Source: Methanocorpusculaceae archaeon UBA456
GTDB lineage: Archaea > Halobacteriota > Methanomicrobia > Methanomicrobiales > Methanocorpusculaceae
Length of the DNA stretch: 11,943 nucleotides
Direction: 5' to 3'
NCBI GenBank assembly: GCA_002496395.1
Contig: DAJQ01000024.1
Coordinates: forward strand, 1-11,943
Shown: positions 1 through 5,448 of the stretch, piece after piece
Layout: each line of letters opens with the position of its first letter
Position numbering within the stretch: position 1 is the first letter of the stretch
Program-made: the position numbers and the translations under genes
Notes under the pieces: model-generated
Seen by the model: the letters and a program-made list of their open reading frames with translations, nothing else
The model's database searches: none
What the model was told of the DNA's origin: nothing

Positions 1-104
1 AAACACCCCTTTCCTATTCGACTCTACGGTGAGAAGATCCTGCAAAATCTACCCATCAATATGGCAGACACTGTCTTCCAAATCAGTGGCTTATGAATGT
101 ATTC

Positions 105-165
105 GCTCACTCCTTTTTGCCCAATCGCAGATCAAGGCAATTCTGTATTTGATAGACATAGATAC
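105..165 (-). repeat. 61-bp direct repeat, copy 1 (gene-fragment-like)
   Basis: This aligns without gaps to 384-444. The core 105-154 matches 384-433 at 45 of 50 positions, and weaker similarity continues for 11 more bases. Read on the - strand, both copies encode almost the same peptide, IKYRIA-L/R-ICDWAKRSE. Three of the five core differences are silent third-position changes and the other two fall in one codon. In this copy the frame meets a stop soon after the repeat. It may be the remnant of a duplicated coding sequence. I do not recognise the protein family. Confidence 0.55.
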
Positions 166-383
166 AGCAGGAACAGATCATTGGCTTATTGAGAGTGGAG
201 ACCCAGACACCAGCGTGATACCCGCGTTCAGGAATCGATGTTGTTGCCGGGTAGTTTCACAAAACCCATTATTCCCCACAATTACCCTCTTTTTCAAATT
301 TAGAGGGAAATCCTTGTTGCAGGAAAATGAGTGAGGGCGGATTGACGGACTCACTCTTTGAAATTGACGGACTTCAGATATAT

Positions 384-444
384 GCTCACTCCTTTTTGCC
401 CAATCACAAATCCGGGCGATTCTGTATTTGATAAGGATCAATAC
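384..444 (-). repeat. 61-bp direct repeat, copy 2 (gene-fragment-like)
   Basis: Second copy of the repeat at 105-165, in the same orientation, 279 bp downstream. The - strand frame stays open beyond the repeat, to about position 178, but the following residues resemble nothing I know and run through the short ATTGACGGACT repeats. I treat it as non-functional sequence. Confidence 0.5.
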
Positions 445-598
445 TCACTCGGATAAGAACCAAGATCATATGAATAGGCGGCCATCCAGACGCATACATT
501 GGTATGTCTCTCCTTTAATCACTCCTTTCGGATTTGACAATGGAGTCTGATTACAGGGGAGAAGCACTTATCCTGTAGAATGGATTGTAAGACATTCA

Positions 599-606
599 TT
601 TATGAA
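599..606 (+). promoter_or_regulatory. Possible TATA box for cas1-cas2
   Basis: The octamer TTTATGAA lies about 55 bases before the cas1 ATG at 661. Transcription starting about 25 bases downstream would give a short leader that contains the GGCTC/GAGCC hairpin and the ribosome binding site. The match to an archaeal TATA box is weak, and no purine-rich BRE precedes it. Confidence 0.25.
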
Positions 607-631
607 CAACTTGGAACACTGTAATTCTCAT

Positions 632-657
632 GGCTCGACTCACTAGAGCCGGTGATC
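632..657 (+). promoter_or_regulatory. Hairpin plus Shine-Dalgarno before cas1
   Basis: GGCTC (632-636) and GAGCC (646-650) can pair around a 9-nt loop. GGTGATC at 651-657 follows directly and matches the 16S rRNA 3' end (GGAGGTGATC complement). Three bases then separate it from ATG 661. This site decides the cas1 start: the alternative in-frame GTG at 652 lies inside the ribosome binding site itself. Confidence 0.55.
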
Positions 658-660
658 GAG

Positions 661-1650
661 ATGTACTGTGTAATTAATGGTTATGGAGCGGTTGTCAGAA
701 AGAAGCAAAATCGATTTTTAGTCGAATCTGAGGGCGAATCAAGGGAATTTTCTGCAGTTGATCTCAAGCAGATTTTGCTCTCGGATGCAGCTATGATCAC
801 AACCGGGGCATTGAGCCTTGCGGCAGAGAGTGGAACGGACATTGCTGTTATTGGGCGTGATGGTACGCCCATATGCCGGTTCATCTCCTGTGCAGGTACT
901 GGAACAGCAGCAACCAGAAAGAATCAGGTCTGCTTCTCACAAGGAGAGGAGGTTTATTCCTTCATTTCCCGGATCATTTCTGCAAAGATACAGAATATGG
1001 GACTGCTTCTGCAAGCTATTGGACGTCGAAAGAACGAGGCTATTCTTATCGATGAAGGACAGGCTATTGTACTCTCTGCTACGCACCTTCAACAAACAGG
1101 AATCCTCCCGGGTGACGCGCCCCACCTGCGGGGAATTGAGGGAGAGGCGTCACGGCGGTACTTTCAGGCTCTCACCCATGTACTGCCATCAGACGTATAT
1201 TTGGGATCGCGGACACACCGCCCGGCAGGTGATGTATTCAATGCCGCCCTGAATTATGGGTATGGCATCCTCTACCACGAGGTTGAGAAAGCATGCCTGA
1301 TCGCGGGACTCGACCCCGGAATCGGTTTTCTGCATGCCGACAGGTATGGCAAAACCCCGTTTGTGTATGATGTAATCGAGCAGTTCCGCCAGCCAATCAT
1401 TGATCGGGTAATAATCACCCTTGCTGTAAGAGGACGGATATCTTCATCCAATCTCGATGAGAAAGGACTCCTGACACAGGATGCACGGAAGGTGATCATC
1501 GGGGAGGTCATTGGGCGGCTCACAAGCGAGCGAGAGATCCATGGGATCAATACGACCTTTACACAGCTGATTCTGAATACCATGAGATCAGTCGTGCACA
1601 TGATCAATGAGGGGAAGCACTGTACACCCTATATTCATCGGTGGCGGTAA
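661..1650 (+). CDS. cas1: CRISPR-associated endonuclease/integrase Cas1
   Basis: Cas1 is the metal-dependent integrase that, with Cas2, inserts new spacers at the leader end of a CRISPR array. The 329-residue length is normal for the family. The N-terminal beta-rich part (about residues 1-80) begins MYCVINGYGAVVRKK. The helical catalytic part has E160 in GIEGEASRRYF, H225 in GIGFLHADRYGK, and D237/E240 in PFVYDVIEQFRQP, the expected metal-binding set. I chose ATG 661 because GGTGATC sits 3 bases before it. An in-frame GTG at 652 would give 332 residues but overlaps that site. cas2 starts on the last base of the cas1 stop (TAATG), so the two genes are translationally coupled. No cas4 or reverse transcriptase gene accompanies them. 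The gene points away from the unannotated left flank and toward array 1. Confidence 0.97.
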   Translation: MYCVINGYGAVVRKKQNRFLVESEGESREFSAVDLKQILLSDAAMITTGALSLAAESGTDIAVIGRDGTPICRFISCAGTGTAATRKNQVCFSQGEEVYSFISRIISAKIQNMGLLLQAIGRRKNEAILIDEGQAIVLSATHLQQTGILPGDAPHLRGIEGEASRRYFQALTHVLPSDVYLGSRTHRPAGDVFNAALNYGYGILYHEVEKACLIAGLDPGIGFLHADRYGKTPFVYDVIEQFRQPIIDRVIITLAVRGRISSSNLDEKGLLTQDARKVIIGEVIGRLTSEREIHGINTTFTQLILNTMRSVVHMINEGKHCTPYIHRWR

Positions 1651-1958
1651 TGTTCGTCTGGGTATTTTACGACATTACCTCCAACAAACTCCGCCAGCAG
1701 ATCGCCGATGCCTGCATGGACGATGGGTTGACCAGGTTCCAGAAGAGCATCTTCTTTGGAGAGTTGTCAACTGCCCGCATGAAAAAGCTGGGCTCACGAA
1801 TTGAAGGGATATTCGGAGGTTATTCATCAGATGACAAGACTGAAGCTGACAGTGTCCTGCTCTTTTCCCTCTGTGACTCATGCCTTAATGAGAAGATAGT
1901 CATTGGAAGGACATTTGATGAAGATACCTACAGGAAACAGGCATTTGTGATCCTGTAA
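1650..1958 (+). CDS. cas2: CRISPR-associated protein Cas2
   Basis: Cas2 is the small ferredoxin-like dimer that bridges two Cas1 dimers in the spacer-integration complex. The 102-residue product opens with MFVWVFYDIT. This is the first beta strand ending in the conserved Asp (D8). It is followed by GLTRFQKSIFFGEL (the usual G-x-R-x-Q-x-S strand) and DSVLLFSLCDSC. ATG 1650 overlaps the cas1 stop codon, and GGTGGC at 1640-1645 can serve as ribosome binding site. A GTG at 1641 in the same frame would add VAV before the first strand and is less likely. The gene is followed, with no other clear gene, by the leader of array 1, a common arrangement for an adaptation module. Confidence 0.96.
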   Translation: MFVWVFYDITSNKLRQQIADACMDDGLTRFQKSIFFGELSTARMKKLGSRIEGIFGGYSSDDKTEADSVLLFSLCDSCLNEKIVIGRTFDEDTYRKQAFVIL

Positions 1959-2156
1959 GGGGTGAGTAGTGGCAATAGGTGAATCAAACGACCGGGTTGG
2001 AACGCAGAGTGATGGTGAGGTCTTAGGTTCTGGTATCTTTGAAGATCATGTGGACTGGTGAATGGGAGGGGATCATTAATGAAGTGGATCATGAATGAAA
2101 ATTCCCATATGCCCATATCAGCCATCAATCAATAAATAGAGATAAATATGGTGAAA
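1959..2156. other. Intergenic region between cas2 and CRISPR leader 1
   Basis: About 200 bases without a firm gene. It contains a possible 30-codon frame from GTG 1969 to the stop at 2059-2061, preceded by GGTGA at 1961-1965, and a near-perfect tandem repeat at 2070-2099. No terminator-like T-tract after a stem is visible downstream of cas2, so cas1-cas2 transcripts may read into the array. Confidence 0.5.
2070..2099 (+). repeat. Tandem 14-bp repeat upstream of leader 1
   Basis: GGATCATTAATGAA (2070-2083) and GGATCATGAATGAA (2086-2099) match at 13 of 14 bases and are spaced 16 bp apart. Each contains a small palindrome, TCATTAATGA at 2073-2082 and TCATGAATGA (TCAT/ATGA arms) at 2089-2098. 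The sequence ATTAATGA recurs at 11360-11367, between cas10 and leader 2. This could be a regulator binding site, but no function is demonstrated. Confidence 0.4.
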
Positions 2157-2235
2157 AACCTCGTCCGCTTTATATAGTACAAAAATTTGGAGCCCATAGA
2201 AAGTATTATAGCCAAAAAGAACAAATTTTGACCCT
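2157..2235 (+). promoter_or_regulatory. CRISPR leader 1 with TATA box
   Basis: This 79-bp block ends at the first repeat of array 1 and aligns without gaps to 11402-11480, with 67 identical bases. Shared parts are the left end (2157-2176), which includes the TATA box TTTATATA (2169-2176), the centre TATTATAGCCAAAAA versus GATTATAGCCAAAAA, and the repeat-proximal AATTTTGACCCT. The TATA box ends 59 bases before the first repeat, so transcription of the array to the right should begin near 2200. The conserved ends are the expected sites for Cas1-Cas2 docking. Confidence 0.8.
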
Positions 2236-2790
2236 GTAGCAGAAGGTGTTCCACCAAAACAAGGATTGCAACACAGATGTGCTCCACCACCGTCTCTGCC
2301 TGTCCGGACAGTAGCAGAAGGTGTTCCACCAAAACAAGGATTGCAACATTTCCCGCTCGATTTGATTCTCTTTACCATAAAGCTCGTAGCAGAAGGTGTT
2401 CCACCAAAACAAGGATTGCAACTGATGAGAGGACATCATATATACGTCCAGCAGCAACTGTAGCAGAAGGTGTTCCACCAAAACAAGGATTGCAACTGAT
2501 ACGGAAAAGGCAGAGAAGGTAGCCGAATATTGGAGTAGCAGAAGGTGTTCCACCAAAACAAGGATTGCAACGGTCTTCCCGCGTGTACTGATGTGCGCGA
2601 CCTGCTGTAGCAGAAGGTGTTCCACCAAAACAAGGATTGCAACAAAAAAGAAAGGGAATTACAGGGTTTTGAGCCGATCGTAGCAGAAGGTGTTCCACCA
2701 AAACAAGGATTGCAACAAAGCTCGAATAGGCAATGTCCGAATCGGTGAGATAGGTAGCAGAAGGTGTTCCACCAAAACAAGGTTCACCAC
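2236..2790 (+). CRISPR. CRISPR array 1: 8 repeats, 7 spacers
   Basis: The repeat is 37 nt, begins GTAGCAGAAG, has CCACC at bases 16-20 and ends GGATTGCAAC. Copies start at 2236, 2311, 2386, 2460, 2535, 2607, 2680 and 2754. The seven spacers are 38, 38, 37, 38, 35, 36 and 37 nt. Repeats 1-7 are identical. The eighth matches for its first 29 bases but ends TTCACCAC instead of ATTGCAAC, which marks the old (trailer) end and fixes the direction as rightward, in agreement with the leader on the left. The 8-nt handle after Cas6 cleavage would be AUUGCAAC. No spacer shows an obvious match within this window. Confidence 0.98.
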
Positions 2791-2841
2791 TCATCTAAAA
2801 GCAAGCATTCATCATGGAAGGGGAGAGAAGAGACTGATCAT

Positions 2842-3609
2842 ATGAAGACAGCAGTCATCGCTCCTGTCGGTATGAGCCCCCCCGCCGTCAGCAGCTTCAT
2901 CGACGGCATAGGGGAACCTATATCCGATCTTGTAATACTTGCCACTCAGGATGATTTTGTCCTTGCAGGGACCAAGTTTCTCGATGCTGGTCTCTCTCTC
3001 AGATACCAGTGGCTCCGAATCCACCCCGTGATCCTACCTTTTGATGATGTCGCATCTGAGGATGATACACTTCGATTCATGGCAGAGGCAGCCAGGATCT
3101 TTCGTGAGGAACGAGATGAGCATAAGTGCGATACGATTTACCTGAATATCACCGGGGGCAGGAAAAATATGTCCGTTGTACTGACACTCATCGGACAGAT
3201 CCTTGGTGCGGACGGTGTTTTCTCAGTTGTCAACCCTGAAATTCAGCATATGAACACCCTTCTTGAACGATACAGGCGTGAGATCGGGATGTTTGACGAG
3301 GTGCAATCACGCGAAGAGGGGATTGCAATGTATGAAGAGCACCGCGAAACCTTTGATCAAATCCTCTTCCCACCCAGAACCTCATACCAGGTTGTAAGAA
3401 TACCAACACTTCCCTATCCTACTAATCATATTGGATACCTTGTCAGGACATGCTTCGGCACCGGGGAGCGGCTTGCCTATAGTGACGCAGAACAGCTGAT
3501 AAGGCATGGCATTCTTGAAAAGAGTGGGCAGGAGCAGAACCTCACTCCGTATGGCCGGAAGTTCCTCTCGATCCTTCTCGGGAAACGGAACTGGAACGAT
3601 CAGGGATAA
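2842..3609 (+). CDS. CARF-domain protein with probable C-terminal winged helix (ring nuclease or regulator candidate)
   Basis: CARF domains bind cyclic oligoadenylate, the second messenger made by Cas10. The 255-residue product starts MKTAVIAPVGMSPPAV, a first Rossmann strand and ligand loop with S12. The second CARF signature is LNITGGRKNM at 101-110, with K108. Residues 1-135 make up the CARF fold. About 195-245 (GYLVRTCFG... to LTPYGRKFLSIL) looks like a winged helix. There is no HEPN RX4-6H motif and no PD-D/ExK signature, so it is not an obvious effector nuclease. By analogy with Crn1-type CARF-wHTH proteins it may degrade the messenger; a Csa3-like transcription factor role or a Csx14-type family placement is also possible. 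ATG 2842 is preceded by GACTGATC (2832-2839). The frame continues upstream into the last CRISPR repeat, which I do not count as coding. Its 3' end overlaps cas6 by 68 bp. Confidence 0.8.
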   Translation: MKTAVIAPVGMSPPAVSSFIDGIGEPISDLVILATQDDFVLAGTKFLDAGLSLRYQWLRIHPVILPFDDVASEDDTLRFMAEAARIFREERDEHKCDTIYLNITGGRKNMSVVLTLIGQILGADGVFSVVNPEIQHMNTLLERYRREIGMFDEVQSREEGIAMYEEHRETFDQILFPPRTSYQVVRIPTLPYPTNHIGYLVRTCFGTGERLAYSDAEQLIRHGILEKSGQEQNLTPYGRKFLSILLGKRNWNDQG

Positions 3610-4246
3610 CGGTCCCAAATCCCTGGGAAACCCCTTTTCCAAGAGCAAAAAATTCAGGTATGACGACATTTGCCTGGAACTCCCCGTTGAAGCCGGTCAT
3701 CGCAATACCTTTGTAATGGATAATTACTGGATCAAGATGCGTTCGGACCCGGATCTCACGTGAGATCACAATATCAAGCCCTTTCGCCATCGAGAGGATA
3801 TTGCCAATGAGAATTCTGTTCAGCAGATCCTTCTTCTCCTTCCATCCCTCTGCCAACTGATATTTTTCGTAATTCTTCTCATTAAGGGCGATCCAGGGAG
3901 AAGTAAACCTGTATGACCTGAGATCACGCACCGGATAGAGTGACCCTTTGATATCATAGGTCACCTTCTGGTCAACACGGTACCTGTTCTGTCCAAGGGT
4001 CAGCTCATCGATCTCCCCGACAATGGATCTCACCTCCTCTGCCCCTTCAGCAATTCCAAGAATAGAAGGCGTTCCTTCAATCACCCGGTACTGTACCTTC
4101 GGATATGTGTAGATGAGTGCCGGTGCATGGTGATGGAGAAGTGGGCGGTCGGGATGCCTTCCTGCAATACACCCCCGGAGCATAGCTCCGCTCTCTATGA
4201 CGGGACGGTCGGTCTTCAGGACACAATAGAGTACAGGAAATGTCAT
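3542..4246 (-). CDS. cas6: Cas6b-type pre-crRNA endoribonuclease
   Basis: Cas6 cuts the array transcript within each repeat, leaving an 8-nt 5' handle. The 234-residue protein has the Cas6b-like N-terminus: LRGCIAGRHPDRPLLHHH followed by YPKVQYRVIEGTPSILGIAEGA. The histidines at 38-40 are the likely catalytic centre; as I recall, a histidine at this place is catalytic in the Methanococcus maripaludis enzyme. The C-terminal glycine-rich RNA-binding loop is ALGKGVSQGFGTVI (201-214). The start ATG overlaps the stop of the upstream gene (ATGA), so it is the last gene of the interference operon. No strong ribosome binding site is seen, consistent with coupled translation. Residues 215-234 form a Ser/Arg/Gly-rich tail encoded wholly antisense to the 3' end of the CARF gene. 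Assignment to Cas6 is firm, to the b subgroup likely. Confidence 0.9.
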   Translation of the reverse strand: MTFPVLYCVLKTDRPVIESGAMLRGCIAGRHPDRPLLHHHAPALIYTYPKVQYRVIEGTPSILGIAEGAEEVRSIVGEIDELTLGQNRYRVDQKVTYDIKGSLYPVRDLRSYRFTSPWIALNEKNYEKYQLAEGWKEKKDLLNRILIGNILSMAKGLDIVISREIRVRTHLDPVIIHYKGIAMTGFNGEFQANVVIPEFFALGKGVSQGFGTVIPDRSSSVSREGSRGTSGHTE

Positions 4247-5448
4247 AGTTTCACAAAGGTTGATCGTAGGATCATGGGTTGGAGATCGTTTTTCCCACAG
4301 GACTCGTTCGAGAGATTTCGGATCTTCTCATACAGGCGTTTAGCATCATCTTCAGATACAGGTATAATTCCATGCGCCAGAATTGAGCTATTTCTTTTTG
4401 TCAGATCATCGGCAATCGACTCATAGATCCGCATCGCACGGGTCCAGCCAAGCGCTTCAAGAAGCCCGAACTTATCGCGGATCCCAAGCCTTAAACGCCC
4501 TTCAGGGTCAGCCCTGCCCTCACAACGTGCATAGAATTCGGGAGCTATCTTCGTTTTCTTCAGCATATCAAGCCTGATTGTGCCATTGATATCATCAATG
4601 CCATATTCAAGCAGCCGGATCTGCGTGACAAGCTCGGCGGCACGGTAGAGGCGGGCTGTTGCATCATCATATTTTCCTTCCTCAATCCTGCGTCCGGCAT
4701 TATTCAGAAGGTCGGCTAACATCAGCCTATACTTTAATTTTGGATCAGTTGCCGTATGGAGTTGCTTGACAAAACCCTTGTTTTCAGAGAAACGCTTGTC
4801 GTGAATAGTGTCAAAACGAGCCACTACCCCAGCATGATCAAACCTGTCCCAGAGACGATAAGCTTCGGCAATTATCAGGAGATCCTTCTTATCTTCTTCT
4901 GCAACCAGCTTCTTCAGTGATGCAATCGCAGAATCAAACCGGTATGCATTGAACTCGGCAATCGCTGTATCACGGATGGCAATATTGTAGGCGAGGTAGA
5001 GCGATTGTTCTGATACGCTCTCTGTTCCGAGAATGACAAGACCATTTTTACCTCGTTTACCGTTAATGAAAGTCAGGGGTTTCTGGTGTAGCATTGAGGC
5101 AATCGCCGCTGACATCGTCATCGTCTTTGTCCCGGACGTATAATCGATTCGGATCTCTTCACCTCCCCTCTTTCGGATCTCATCACGTACCTGCTCAAAA
5201 CAGTCAGAAAAAGAATCGATATTCTTCAGCAGAATCCAGGTATGCGGAGGAAGATCCTGACCGTTTTTTTGGACGTAGCATTCCCGTATATGCTCGATCA
5301 TCGGATGGCTCTCCTCTGATCCGAAGAAGACCAGCTGATCGGCTTTCAGATACGCAATACCATGCGCAAGCCCATGGGCAAGATTCCGCATGCGCTCCAG
5401 GCGATCTTCTCCTACCCCGGTGCCGACTGTCATGAATAGAGTTACCAT
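4243..5448 (-). CDS. csm6: CARF-HEPN ribonuclease, Csm6-like (TIGR02710 type)
   Basis: This is an ancillary effector. The CARF domain senses cyclic oligoadenylate made by Cas10, and the C-terminal HEPN domain then degrades RNA non-specifically. The 401-residue protein starts MVTLFMTVGTGVG, the first CARF strand and loop, and has the second CARF motif IDYTSGTKTMTMSAA at 101-115. A helical middle (about 155-300) contains TPR-like helical stretches such as RRIEEGKYDDATARLYRAAELV. The HEPN active-site motif RNSSILAHG has R352 and H359 (RX6H) and is intact. It starts inside the end of csm5 (7-bp overlap ATGGTAA) and ends overlapping cas6 by 4 bp. GGGTGGG shortly upstream can act as ribosome binding site. 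The domain assignment is strong. Whether the ligand is cA4 or cA6 cannot be read from sequence. Confidence 0.88.
   Translation of the reverse strand: MVTLFMTVGTGVGEDRLERMRNLAHGLAHGIAYLKADQLVFFGSEESHPMIEHIRECYVQKNGQDLPPHTWILLKNIDSFSDCFEQVRDEIRKRGGEEIRIDYTSGTKTMTMSAAIASMLHQKPLTFINGKRGKNGLVILGTESVSEQSLYLAYNIAIRDTAIAEFNAYRFDSAIASLKKLVAEEDKKDLLIIAEAYRLWDRFDHAGVVARFDTIHDKRFSENKGFVKQLHTATDPKLKYRLMLADLLNNAGRRIEEGKYDDATARLYRAAELVTQIRLLEYGIDDINGTIRLDMLKKTKIAPEFYARCEGRADPEGRLRLGIRDKFGLLEALGWTRAMRIYESIADDLTKRNSSILAHGIIPVSEDDAKRLYEKIRNLSNESCGKNDLQPMILRSTFVKL

Larger units (their letters stand above)
1..651. other. Gene-poor stretch upstream of cas1
   Basis: No gene can be supported here. Open frames of up to about 100 codons exist on both strands, but none has a ribosome binding site or a recognisable protein. 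What is visible: a 61-bp direct repeat (105-165 and 384-444); a short repeat ATTGACGGACT at 341-351 and 363-373; an inverted repeat CCCTCT/AGAGGG (285-290 and 302-307) with an 11-nt loop; and repeated CTCACT motifs. The stretch looks like decayed sequence between an unseen left neighbour and the cas1 promoter region. Confidence 0.6.

Noticed and set aside
29..334. 101-codon + strand frame at the left end
   Set aside because: No ribosome binding site and no recognisable domain; it covers a repeat that reads better as coding on the other strand.
178..441. 87-codon - strand frame containing repeat copy 2
   Set aside because: Only the repeat part looks protein-like. The rest is unrecognisable and there is no ribosome binding site, so I do not list it as a gene.
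2118..2794. Several open frames on both strands across array 1, rich in repeated peptides such as NPCFGGTPSAT
   Set aside because: They are translations of the 37-nt repeat, which has no stop in several frames. The peptide repeats follow the CRISPR period.
2764..2841. N-terminal extension of the CARF protein (MFHQNK...) starting inside the last repeat
   Set aside because: The first codons are CRISPR repeat sequence. The CARF fold begins at MKTAVIAPVG, and a TGATC site precedes ATG 2842.
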